A stretch of DNA of 64,000 nucleotides from assembly GCA_963768025.1 (NCBI GenBank), contig CAVYGM010000004.1, positions 362,819 to 426,818 on the forward strand, given 5' to 3'. The notes under the pieces were generated by a model that was not told the DNA's origin, searched no databases, and saw nothing but the letters and a program-made list of their open reading frames with translations. Of the stretch, positions 37,247 through 46,380 are shown piece after piece. The position numbers and the translations under genes were made by a program. Within the stretch, counting starts at the first letter, position 1. Every line of letters begins with the position of its first letter. This stretch comes from CAVYGM01 sp963768025. GTDB taxonomy: Bacteria > Bacteroidota > Bacteroidia > Cytophagales > Spirosomataceae.

Positions 37247-39499
37247 ATGAAATCCACTTTTGGTCAGAATGGACACCTTTACCTGCTAGGGGCAACCGTG
37301 GTACTCCTGTTGCTGTTCGGAAGGCTGTACCTGAATATTTTGCCCGGCTTGAACCAAACCAGGCAGGCTATGGTGGAGGGTGAGGCCCTGACGCTGCAGC
37401 CTGGTCTGAAAGCCGCCTCTATAAGGCAGCTTCTCAGGAACGGCGACTATTACAGCGATCCAAAAGATATCGCTTTGGTGGCCGATTCGCTGGTCAGCCA
37501 AACTTTCACGTATAGGTTCGCCCGATAATCTGGGGGCGATTAACAAACGCGAATTTGCCCTGATCGCCCCCTTGCCCTGGAAAAGTCAGACAGGAGGGGT
37601 GGACTTCCAAAGTCGGTTAGAGATTTCCCGTCAGCAAATGGGCTTCGACTCCGCCCTGTACGTCCGCGAACTAAACGATCCCGTGGCCTATCCAAATACG
37701 GTTCAGGTCGGGGGCGGAGCACTGGCGATTTCGGGGCAGGTCCGGCAGGAGGAACAGCCCCTGCCGGGCATTCTGATGCAGTTGAAACACCATCCTGCCT
37801 CGGCTCAGCCCGATACCTTACCCGATCAATTTACCTACGCCCGAACGGATGCCGACGGTCAGTTCCGGTTTACCGGACTTACGTCCAATCGGGGCTATAG
37901 CGTGGTAGCGCTGAAACCCGGCTTCGAGTTTGGTACCCGCCGGGGTACGAGCCGGCTCACCAGCGACCAGGTGTTTGACTTTTCGGCCCGTCCGCACGAT
38001 CTGCGGTTGATCGGTTCGACGGTATACGGACAACTCAAAGGCGATAACGCACTGCTGGTACGTACCCCCGATGCTTTTTCCTGGCAATTCTGGTTGATCG
38101 TGGCTTTGTTCATCCTGGTATTCTGGGTAGTGCAGATTTTTTGGACCATTCGGCGCTTTCATCCCGATCCTTTGCTGTTTTCGATACTGATGCTGCTTTC
38201 GGGCTTATCGGTACTAACCCTACTGGCCATTCAGGATCCGTTACAGGATACCCTACACGCCTGGCAGACACTACAAGGGATAGGGGCCGGGCTGGTGGGG
38301 ATGACAATTATTTCGCAGATGAACATAGGCCGCTTGTACGCTGACTGGCGATTCGACTGGCTTTTCGCATTTTACAGACGTACTTCTGTACGCCTATCCG
38401 GCTGGACCTGGCTGGTGCTGGCCGTTGGTCTGGCGGCATCTGACGTTGTTCGTCGGCTCGGGCCCCGAGGGAAGCGGTGTTCGGGTGAACCTATCGTTGC
38501 TGGGCATTTCGTTTCAGCCCAGCGAAATCACCAAATACCTATTGCTGGTGTTTTTTGCGGGATTTTTTGCGGCCAACGAACAGCAAATCCGGCAACTCCC
38601 CGACTTGCGCTGGCGTTTCAAGGTGAGCTTTGGTGCCCTGGCCGGATCGGGTCTTCTCATGCTGCTCTACCTGCTGCTGGGCGACATGGGCCCCGCTCTG
38701 GTCGTGTGCTTTACATTCCTGCTTTTTTACAGCATTGCCCGGGGTAACCTGCTCCTCACGCTGGCTACGGGCATTGGCTATGGGCTAGCGCTGTGGCTGT
38801 TGCCCGGCACCATCGCTACGCTGCTCAGTCTGCTGGTGTTGTTAGGCTATATGTTCTGGCAAGGTGAGGCCCGCTCACGTACCGGTTCTGGGGTGGGTGG
38901 CTCTACTGACGGAAGCACCGGTACTACTTTTGCTGGTGATGGCGATGTTTGCGTTTGGCGATCAGTTGCCCTTTGTGGGCGATCGGCTGGCCGACCGGAA
39001 AGCCATGTGGCTCAATCCCTGGAACAACGATGTGTACGGGGGCGATCACCTCGCGCATGGTTTCTGGACGCTGTCGTCCGGTGGCTGGACCGGGCAGGGA
39101 TTGGGAAAGGGATTTGCCAAGGCCATGCCAGCCGCCCATACCGACATGATTTTGCCCAGCATCGGCGAAGAGCTGGGCGGTTTGGGATTGATCGCCGTAT
39201 TTCTGCTCATGGGAATGCTGCTGCACCGGACTTTTCTGCATGCCCGCCGGGCCGGTCAGCCGTTCAGTTTTTTTCTGGTAGCGGGCATTGCCATTGCCAC
39301 CGGCGTACAGTTCCTGATTATTGCCAGTGGTTCGATCGGTCTGTTACCGCTGACGGGCATCAGCGTTCCTTTTTTGAGTTACGGAAAAATTTCGCTGATC
39401 ATCAACCTCATGGCCATGGGAATTGTATTCAGCGTGGCGCACCGACCGGGGCAGATCGAGCAGCGCCAGTACCTCGAAAAAATTACGATGCGGTGCTGA
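37247..39499 (+). CDS. RodA/FtsW-type SEDS peptidoglycan glycosyltransferase with extra periplasmic domain (several frame breaks)
   Basis: The start is ATG at 37247, opening MKSTFGQNGHLYLLGATVVL. A membrane helix is followed by about 230 residues of periplasmic sequence that include a transthyretin/carboxypeptidase-like unit (ISGQVRQEEQPLPGILMQLK, YARTDADGQFRFTGL). A polytopic part then carries SEDS hallmarks: LGISFQPSEITKYL and LLPLTGISVPFLSYG. The frame changes near 37515, 38430 and 38890; the three pieces join without loss. At 39499 the TGA overlaps ATG of the transpeptidase gene. I infer the polymerase of a SEDS-PBP pair, and the family N-terminal addition is unusual. See the next entry for the possible fusion. 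Confidence 0.8.
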
Positions 39500-41232
39500 T
39501 GGCGGGTATCACCGGATTTCTGGCGGGCGTCCTGGTGCTGATTGGTCAGTTACTGCCCATTGTAGGCTGGCGGGGCAACGAGCACATTGTGCGCCCCGCG
39601 CGCGTAGTGACCCGCAACGGCGATCCTATTTATAGCTACAATCCCAGAATCGAGCGACTCTCGCGGGCGTTGTCCTCCGGCACGATCTATGACCGAAACG
39701 GCTTGGTGCTGGCAACCAGTTCGCCGGCGATTGTCACCAAACAAATGAGTCGGTTGCAGCGGAGCGGCCTGAAAGCCGATCAGGTTAAGGCTATTTTGGA
39801 AAAAAAACGCAAGACCCGTTTTTATCCCTTTGGGGAGCACATGTTTTTCTGGATCGGAGATCTGAACACCCAACTATTCTGGGGACAAGGCAATGGGTAC
39901 TATGCTGAGGCTACGCATTTCAGCGAATTGCGCGGTTTCAACAGTCGCCCCCACAAGGATACCCTGCTGGCTACTGACTTCCGCGCCGACCGCTTCAGCC
40001 CCGCCGTGCAGACAAACCGAACGCTTGCCAGTTACGACTACCGCGACCTGGCTCCCGCCCTCCGGGCCGGCCTGGACAGCCGTGAAGTAGCCCACCGCAA
40101 GGCCCAAAATCGTGATCTGCACCTGAGCGTCAACGCCCGGCTTCAGGTGGCGCTGCAAAAGGCACTGGCTCAATCCGACTATCAGGACAAGCGGCTTTCG
40201 GTGGTGGTACTGGATGCGGGTTCGGGCGATGTACTGGCCTCAGCCATGCACCCTTTGCCCAATCTCAAAACTCCCGAGGTAATGGAGTTGTCGGATCGGG
40301 AGCGCATGGGACTACCCTACCTGGTGACCGAGCGTGACCTGGGCATGACCTATGCGACCGCCCCCGGCTCGACGGCCAAAATTCTGACCGCCATGGCCTC
40401 TTTCAATAAATTGGGCGCTGAGGCTGCATCGGTTCGGTATTTGATTTCGTGCGAGGAAATATTCCGTCGGGGAGCCCGTGAGTCGGAACCCTGCGGTCAG
40501 TGGGTCGACATGAGGACGGCCATTGTGCGGTCGAGCAACGTCTATTTCATTCGAACGGCCAACGACCACGCGCTGGACAACGAAATGGCCGATCTGTACC
40601 TGGCCACGGGCATGAACATCGACCTCATGGGTGGCTATTCCTTCACGGATACCCACACCGACACCGAACGGGCTCAGATTCGGCAGCACTGGCGCGACTC
40701 CTCCTTTGTGGTGCGACGCAACCTATACCAAAGCCGGCGGTACCCAAGACGCTACCGCAGTGAGTTTTCGGGACTGGCCTGGGGACAGGGACAACTGACC
40801 TCGACGCCCGCTTCTTTGGGCCGTATGGCCAGTGCCATTGCCAATCAAGGCGTGTTGCAGCCCTCGCGCTACGTGGTCGGTCGGGCCGGCAAGCCCCAAC
40901 CCGTCGGCCCCGGCAAGCGGGTGGCGCGTCAGGCTGACTATGCCGACCAGCTGGAGCAATTCATGATTGCGCAGTCGAGTCCGGCCGGGGGGCGCAGCAA
41001 AATCAGCGGGGCGCGGGTAGCGGGCAAAACGGGTACTCCGCAACGGATCGTGCAGGGCGAGCAGAAGAACGATGGCTGGTATGTATTTTTCGCCCCTACT
41101 CCCAACGGTCGGTCGCATACGGTGGTGGTGGTTCGTATCGAGTTGGGCAAGTCTTCGGCCGAAGCCATCCGATTGGCCAATACCACCGTGGCTCCCATCC
41201 TGAAAGCACAAGGCTATTTAGGTAGCTTTTAA
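39499..41232 (+). CDS. Class B penicillin-binding protein (transpeptidase), coupled or fused to the SEDS protein
   Basis: The product starts MAGITGFLAGVLVLIGQLLP, a membrane anchor, then the class B PBP motifs: SSGTIYDRNGLVLA, and the transpeptidase triad STAK in APGSTAKILTAMASFN (40366-40380), SxN in RSSNVYF and KTG in AGKTGTPQ. It cross-links peptidoglycan strands made by the SEDS enzyme. Its ATG overlaps the TGA of the SEDS frame (TGATG). If one A is missing in the A6 run at 39478-39483 the reading becomes LEKNYDAVLM and the two proteins are a single polypeptide of about 1300 residues. Both options are open. Confidence 0.85.
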   Translation: MAGITGFLAGVLVLIGQLLPIVGWRGNEHIVRPARVVTRNGDPIYSYNPRIERLSRALSSGTIYDRNGLVLATSSPAIVTKQMSRLQRSGLKADQVKAILEKKRKTRFYPFGEHMFFWIGDLNTQLFWGQGNGYYAEATHFSELRGFNSRPHKDTLLATDFRADRFSPAVQTNRTLASYDYRDLAPALRAGLDSREVAHRKAQNRDLHLSVNARLQVALQKALAQSDYQDKRLSVVVLDAGSGDVLASAMHPLPNLKTPEVMELSDRERMGLPYLVTERDLGMTYATAPGSTAKILTAMASFNKLGAEAASVRYLISCEEIFRRGARESEPCGQWVDMRTAIVRSSNVYFIRTANDHALDNEMADLYLATGMNIDLMGGYSFTDTHTDTERAQIRQHWRDSSFVVRRNLYQSRRYPRRYRSEFSGLAWGQGQLTSTPASLGRMASAIANQGVLQPSRYVVGRAGKPQPVGPGKRVARQADYADQLEQFMIAQSSPAGGRSKISGARVAGKTGTPQRIVQGEQKNDGWYVFFAPTPNGRSHTVVVVRIELGKSSAEAIRLANTTVAPILKAQGYLGSF

Positions 41233-41249
41233 CCAATATTCCATTTCTT

Positions 41250-42134
41250 ATGAGCCTACTGGATAAAGTCAAAAATCTTTTCGGTTTTTCTTCCACGGAA
41301 AAACCTGCAACGGCTCAGCCTACGGTCTCCGCCACCCAACCGAATCGGACCGTCGCTCCCTCAACGTCGGGGCCACCGGCGGCCCGGCGGCGGGAGCAAA
41401 TTATCCATTTTGTGCTCAGCAAACTCAGGGCTTACCAGAACGAACCCGATACGGCTCCCATAGGACTACGGTTAGGCATTTTGTGCGCAAGTCCCGAAGA
41501 AGAAGAACTCTACCGGGTAGCTTTGTGGGCCAATCAGCCGGGCAAGTTTCAGGAAGAACTCAACCGTCAGTTAGCCGATAACTACATCGACTTACCCCGC
41601 AACTGGCCGTTTGAATACAGTTTTTTCAAAGATGAGTTGCCGACGGCCACGTTCCGGGAAGCGAACCTGAGCCTTACGGTTCTTGATAAGTCCAAACCCG
41701 AAATTGTTCCGATCCGTGCCCGGGTGACAACCCTGCTCGGTCAGACGGAACACGGAGAATATCAGCTCGATTCGACGCAGGCTACGACTTTCTACATCGG
41801 ACGGGGGCACACGACCCAGGCCGCCTCGGGTCGGGTCCGGACCAACCATATTGTTATCCTAAACGAAGAGGATCCCGGGTTCGATCCGGTCAAGGGTGCC
41901 GACAATGGAAGGGTCAGCCGAGCGCACGCGACCATCCGCTGCGATGTGGCCCAGAAGCGGTACATGCTCGTGGTCGATCCCGGAGGACTGCCATCCAGCG
42001 GTAATAAAACCAAAATCATCCACCCGGACGATAGCATAGAGCGGGCCGATATTCCGGGGGTAGGGTACCCCCTGGCCGATGGCGATCAGATCGAGTTGGG
42101 CGGAGGGGTGGTCTTATTGTTTGAGCTGCGGTGA
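41250..42134 (+). CDS. FHA domain protein
   Basis: A 294-residue soluble protein. After a low-complexity linker, residues 55-150 (QIIHFVLSKLRAYQN, LRLGILCASPEEEELYRVALW) are a helix-strand domain that may be a DUF3662-like unit. Residues of about 180-294 form an FHA domain with FYIGRGHTTQ, GRVSRAHATIRCD, LVVDPGGLPSSGNKTKI and PLADGDQIELGGGVVLLFEL. FHA domains bind phosphothreonine peptides. It starts 17 bp after the PBP gene and closes the cluster, so it is probably a reader of the kinase at 35678. Confidence 0.9.
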   Translation: MSLLDKVKNLFGFSSTEKPATAQPTVSATQPNRTVAPSTSGPPAARRREQIIHFVLSKLRAYQNEPDTAPIGLRLGILCASPEEEELYRVALWANQPGKFQEELNRQLADNYIDLPRNWPFEYSFFKDELPTATFREANLSLTVLDKSKPEIVPIRARVTTLLGQTEHGEYQLDSTQATTFYIGRGHTTQAASGRVRTNHIVILNEEDPGFDPVKGADNGRVSRAHATIRCDVAQKRYMLVVDPGGLPSSGNKTKIIHPDDSIERADIPGVGYPLADGDQIELGGGVVLLFELR

Positions 42135-42185
42135 GTTGTTTTGCTCAATATCAGAGAGATGAAGCTGACACAAATGAAGTATGGC

Positions 42186-43279
42186 TTACTCCCGCGCCGC
42201 CGCTACCAGCACCGAAAACCAGGAAGTGAATTCCTGCCCTCCATGGTTCCTCATACGCTGAATCACTTCCCTGTATTTTGGGTCAAAGTAGGACGCCAGC
42301 TCAAACATTTCTCTTGACTGTTCGGGCTCATACGGCTGTACCGGGCTGATAATGGGCGATGCCCGCCGCCGCCCGCTGCCGGTCCAGTTCTACTTTGGTA
42401 TTGACCCATTCGGCGTGGACCTTCTCCCCTTTGGCGTAGGGTACCACGTAGTCCACCGATTTTTTGATGCTTCCGCCCTGCGGGCTTTGGTAGGTAAAGG
42501 GGTTGAAGGCGTCGTTGTTTCCTTTCAGCTGCTCCGTCGCAATCGCGTACACCAGCAGCGGGTCCAGGCCCGATACGTGGTAGCTCAGGGCGTCGCGCTG
42601 GTGCAGGTCGCGGCTGGTGCCGTCGGCGTAGAGGGCTTTGTCGATGTACTTTTTGAAACTTTCCCGGGCGTACTCTACATAGGAAGGTTTGTCCAGGATC
42701 ATCCCGATGGTTCCTACCAGCTTGATGTGCTTGGCCTTCCAGTTGTTTTCGGGAATGCGCGGGTAGGCCAGTTCGGCCTCGGCGATGCGCGTCAGCCAGG
42801 CCTCTATCCGTTGTTGTTCAGTTTTTGAGAAAGACTTTTTGAGCACCCCGTAGCCATGGATTAGCGGTTCGAGCTTGTTCTCGTTGATGGGGTTGCCGGT
42901 GGGTACGTACGCTTCCGCCCAGGCCAGCAGGTAGGTCTTGATTTTTTCGGCGTAGACCTTGTCCTGCGAACCATACCAGGCCGACAGCCACAGGGCTACC
43001 TTGTCGAGGTCTTTGAGGCTTTGGGTAGTCACGTATCCGGTCGGGATTCGTATCCAGCAAGCCTTCGTAGTGAATCACCCGCAGCGGGCTGGGCTCATCG
43101 GTCAGGTACTGTTTGGCCTCTTGTTCCACGGACTGCCAGAGGGCTCGTACCTCGGAATGGGTTTGGATTAGCTTGCCAAGCTTTTGCTGCTGCGGGGCGG
43201 TCAGGGGCAGGGTCTGGCGCACCTGGGCGTTGGCCCAGTGGGTGAGTAGCAGCAAAAAGGCCAGACAAGTGAGCTTCAT
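42186..43279 (-). CDS. Alginate lyase-like family protein (two frame breaks)
   Basis: The signal peptide MKLTCLAFLLLLTHWANAQ is followed by an all-alpha toroid resembling the alginate lyase family (PF05426): SVEQEAKQYLTDEPSPLRVIHYEGLLDTNPDRI, then after a break near 43020 QSLKDLDKVALWLSAWYGSQ and NNWKAKHIKLVGTIGM, DGTSRDLHQRDALSYHVSGLDPLL (with the likely catalytic region NNWxxxH). A second break near 42350 leads to PIISPVQPYEPEQSREMFEL and the end at 42186. The repaired protein is about 364 residues and probably periplasmic. No other polysaccharide-utilisation genes flank it. Substrate is unknown; the enzyme class is by fold resemblance. Confidence 0.7.
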
Positions 43280-43430
43280 GGATTGAGTTGGTCATTGATA
43301 GTAGGTACTTCATTTCAAAAGGCGGCGGAGGCTGCTTTCTCATGGGGCGTCGTCACTGATGTGCGGTGAAGGTACCCTCACCTTTTTTTATACCAAACCT
43401 TACCACTTGATAATATTCTCCTACTTCTCC

Positions 43431-43460
43431 TTGCAATTCCAAAACCAATCCCTACATTTA
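43431..43460 (+). promoter_or_regulatory. Promoter of the ABC transporter-gntR operon
   Basis: TTG (43431-43433), 19 bp, then TACATTTA (43453-43460, one mismatch to TAnnTTTG). It lies directly upstream of the palindromic operator at 43462-43485 and 41 bp before the start codon. Confidence 0.6.
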
Positions 43461-43461
43461 C

Positions 43462-43485
43462 AGTGTACTATTATACTAATACACT
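43462..43485 (+). promoter_or_regulatory. Palindromic operator, probably for the GntR/YtrA-type regulator
   Basis: AGTGTA (43462-43467) and TACACT (43480-43485) are perfect arms, with a nearly symmetric A+T-rich centre. The site covers the transcription start region, so binding would block initiation. The fourth gene of this operon group encodes a YtrA-type GntR protein, the obvious candidate for autoregulation (inference). Confidence 0.65.
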
Positions 43486-43500
43486 ACAACAATATCCACT

Positions 43501-44358
43501 ATGATCCACTTCGACCACGTTTCTTTTGGGTACAGCCGGCGCAAGCTGGTACTGGAAGACCTGAGCATGCAGCTGCAAGTCCCGGCCACATCTACGGGTT
43601 GTTGGGTAAGAATGGCGCCGGGAAATCGAGCTTACTCCGTACAATGGCCGGGCTGCTATTTCCGCTGACCGGGAATATTACGGTAAATGGCTACGAGCCC
43701 CGCAAGCGGCAGCCCGCTTTTTTGCAGAGTGTCTTCTTCCTGCCCGAGGAGATCTACCTGCCCTCCGTGACCCTGGATCGGTACCTGAGTACCATGGCCC
43801 CCTTTTACCCAAATTTCGACGAAGAGCTCTTCCGTACCTACATCGGGGAGTTTGACATCCCGACGGGCAACAAGCTAACCGACTATGTCGTATGGCCAGA
43901 AAAAGAAAGTACTGATTGCTTTTGCGCTGGCCACCAATACCGACGTACTGCTGATGGACGAGCCCACCAACGGGCTGGATATTCCGTCCAAGGGCCAGTT
44001 TCGGCGGGTGGTTTCGGCCGCCCTGCACCCCGACCGCCTGCTGCTGATTTCGACCCATCAGGTGCGAGACCTCGACAATCTGATTGATAATGTCATTATT
44101 CTGGACGACCGCAAAATCGTTCTGCAACACAGCCTGGAAGAAGTGTCGGAACGGCTGCACTTCGGTACCCGCCCTACTCTTGACGGCAGCGAGCTGTATT
44201 CGGAGCCTTCGCTGCACGGCCACAAAACCGTACGGGAGAATCTGACCCAGGAGGAAAGCCGGGTAGAGCTGGAACAGTTGTTCGCGGCCGTAGCCGGTCA
44301 TCCGGAGCGCATCAAAGCGCTATTCAACAAGACAGTTGCCTATCAACCTAAAAACTAA
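43501..44358 (+). CDS. ABC transporter ATP-binding protein (two frame breaks)
   Basis: The ATG at 43501 opens MIHFDHVSFGYSRRKLVLED. The frame changes near 43580 to GHIYGLLGKNGAGKSSLLRT (Walker A) and near 43885 to MSYGQKKKVLIAFALAT (degenerate signature SYGQKKK), VLLMDEPTNGLD (Walker B) and LISTHQVRDLD (switch His). The repaired protein of about 285 residues is typical of the YtrB/CcmA class paired with a polytopic permease and a GntR regulator. The permease follows at 44369. Confidence 0.88.
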
Positions 44359-44368
44359 GCCCCTACCC

Positions 44369-45163
44369 ATGAATCAGACATTCAGTTTTTCCCGCTTTCG
44401 GCTGATGCTCCGCTGGGAACTCGCCACCAAGGGCCAAAGCTACCTGCTCACGGCAGTGCCTTTACTTGCTTTTATGCTACTGATGATGCTTCCCATGGCT
44501 TTTGCTACTGAATACAATGGCAATTTGTCCGGCTTGCAGTATGCAGCCCTGTTCCTACCTGTACTTCTAGGCGGAAGTCTGTACACCAATCAGGCATTCA
44601 GCCAATACAGCGCCCGCGATACGGGCATGGCGGCCCTGATGGTACCCGCTTCCCGGTTGGAAAAGGTGCTGAGTGCGCTGCTGATGAACCTGGGGTTTGT
44701 GGTGCCTTTCGTACTGCTGTTTCTGTTTTTGCATGACTGGACGGTCAATGTTGCTAACAGTAAACTCCCAGTAGGAACTAAGCCGTACGAGAAAATAGAT
44801 CCGGAAATTCTTCGCCCGCTTATTGTCTTGTTTGTCATGATCCAGGGGTTTCTTTTTCTTGGTTCCCTGTATTTCACCAAAGCTTCTTACGTTAAAACCC
44901 TGGCCATTTTTATAGTAGTGGCAGGAGTGCTAATACAGGTGAACAATAGTTTTGCAGAGTACCTTATGGGCGGAGACTATTTTTTAAATACTCTCCCCTT
45001 TTCCAGCTGGCGGTTTCGTTACGGAAAAGTCCCTATCTATCAAGACTATCAAGAAGTACAACACATTCCCCTGATTCAGGACCTGACCTATCTACTTCCC
45101 TTTTTGGTCCTACTAGCCCTATGGTACATTACCTACGTACGGCTGGGCGAGAAAGAAATTTAA
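44369..45163 (+). CDS. ABC transporter permease
   Basis: A 264-residue membrane protein with about six segments (YLLTAVPLLAFMLLMMLPMAF, YAALFLPVLLGGSLYTNQ, ALLMNLGFVVPFVLLFLFLH, LIVLFVMIQGFLFLGSLYFT and others). I chose ATG 44369, 10 bp after the ATPase gene, rather than the upstream TTG. It pairs with the ATPase; the ytr-type systems in Firmicutes respond to cell-wall-active antibiotics, but the Bacteroidota members are uncharacterised. Confidence 0.85.
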   Translation: MNQTFSFSRFRLMLRWELATKGQSYLLTAVPLLAFMLLMMLPMAFATEYNGNLSGLQYAALFLPVLLGGSLYTNQAFSQYSARDTGMAALMVPASRLEKVLSALLMNLGFVVPFVLLFLFLHDWTVNVANSKLPVGTKPYEKIDPEILRPLIVLFVMIQGFLFLGSLYFTKASYVKTLAIFIVVAGVLIQVNNSFAEYLMGGDYFLNTLPFSSWRFRYGKVPIYQDYQEVQHIPLIQDLTYLLPFLVLLALWYITYVRLGEKEI

Positions 45164-45174
45164 TCCGACACTTC

Positions 45175-45555
45175 ATGGAATTCAAAGACAAACAAGCCAT
45201 TTATATACAAATTGCCGACTACGTGTGCGAGCAAATTCTGCTGGAACAGTGGCCTCCGGGCGAGCGTATTCCGTCGGTGCGCGACCTGGCCGCTACCCTG
45301 GAAGTAAACCCCAATACCGTCATGCGTGCCTACGATTTTTTGCAAAGCCAGGAGATAATTTTCAACAAGCGCGGTATTGGCTATTCGGCGGCCGATGAGG
45401 CCCGAAAGCTTATTCTGGCCTACCGTAGAGAGCGCTTTCTGGAAAGTGAGCTGCCCGAGTTTTTTAAAACGCTGTACTTGCTCAACATCCCTGTGGACGA
45501 ACTACAAACCCGCTACGAGAAGTTTGTGGCCGCCGAGTACCCAACCACCCCTTAA
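45175..45555 (+). CDS. GntR-family regulator, YtrA subfamily
   Basis: A 126-residue protein with a winged helix-turn-helix (IYIQIADYVCEQILLEQWPPGERIPSVRDLAATLEVNPNTVMRAYDFL) and only a short C-terminal helix for dimerisation (FLESELPEFFKTLYLL). The lack of a large ligand domain defines the YtrA subfamily, which usually represses its ABC operon. The ATG at 45175 is preferred over the longer frame. A palindrome in the operon promoter (43462-43485) is its likely site. Confidence 0.92.
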   Translation: MEFKDKQAIYIQIADYVCEQILLEQWPPGERIPSVRDLAATLEVNPNTVMRAYDFLQSQEIIFNKRGIGYSAADEARKLILAYRRERFLESELPEFFKTLYLLNIPVDELQTRYEKFVAAEYPTTP

Positions 45556-45566
45556 CTACTGACCGT

Positions 45567-46266
45567 ATGAAAACCAGCAATAAACTTCTTTTGGCGCTAT
45601 TTGCCCTTGTGCTGCTCTCCGCGATGGCGGCCAACATTCCCCTGAAACGAACTTTCGAAACTATGGACCGGAATGATCCCTATCGGGGCTATCTACGGGA
45701 TACCCTGCCTGCGTTTAAGTACGTAAAACTAACGGGGAATCGCTTTACCGTGGTGCAAATTCAGCCAAGTACTCAGTTTGAAATGAGAACCTTTCACTTA
45801 GAACGCAGTGCAGATGGTACCAACCTGAAAAAGGAAGTTCGGGGGGATACGCTTTTTGTCATATTTAGAGAAAAATGAAGGTTCAGAAACGTACCCGTGG
45901 ACGCCGAACCCTATGAAGCAGAAACCGGCGGTGTACATCATGGCACCTACCTTGGCAGGTGTTAGTACCGAAGGTCTGCTTACTAAAATCACGGGCTGGC
46001 GCGGAGGGGTACTTTCTGTTGCGCAAATCGGAAAGAGCCTCTTACTAGCAGACAATCAGTTCGATTCGCTCAGTCTTTCGGCTTATTCGGGTAGCTCCGT
46101 AGAGATAGATGGCAATAATGCAGTGGGAGACGGTACCTTACTGGTCCGGGATTCCAGCCGGGTGAATATCCAGAAAAACGTGTTCAAAACCTATCGGATG
46201 CAGGTAGATAGCACGGCGCATGTGAGCCTGCCGGGGAGTATGCTGGGTGATAAAAGTAGTTTGTAG
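45567..46266 (+). CDS. Exported GIN-like (DUF2807) beta-helix protein (one frame break)
   Basis: The start MKTSNKLLLALFALVLLSAM is a signal peptide or anchor, 11 bp after gntR. The protein continues to FVIF, where the frame breaks at 45860-45878, then EKNEGSETYPWTPNPMKQK, SLLLADNQFDSLSLSAYSGSSVEIDGNN and DSTAHVSLPGS. The latter half looks like the right-handed beta-helix of DUF2807/GIN domains. Repaired length about 232 residues. It is probably the last gene of the operon and exported; function unknown. Confidence 0.65.
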
Positions 46267-46380
46267 GTAGTGTTTTGAGGACCTTAGATTCTAAAACGAA
46301 ATGCTACAAAAGGTCCATGGAGCACAAACTATGAAACAAGCTAGCCAGGAAGCGCTTTGACTTCACAGATTTTTTCAAAA

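Noticed and set aside
43359..43500. N-terminal extension of the ABC ATPase from 43359
   Set aside because: The extension covers the promoter and operator; the true N-terminus MIHFDHVSFGY is in another frame from 43501.
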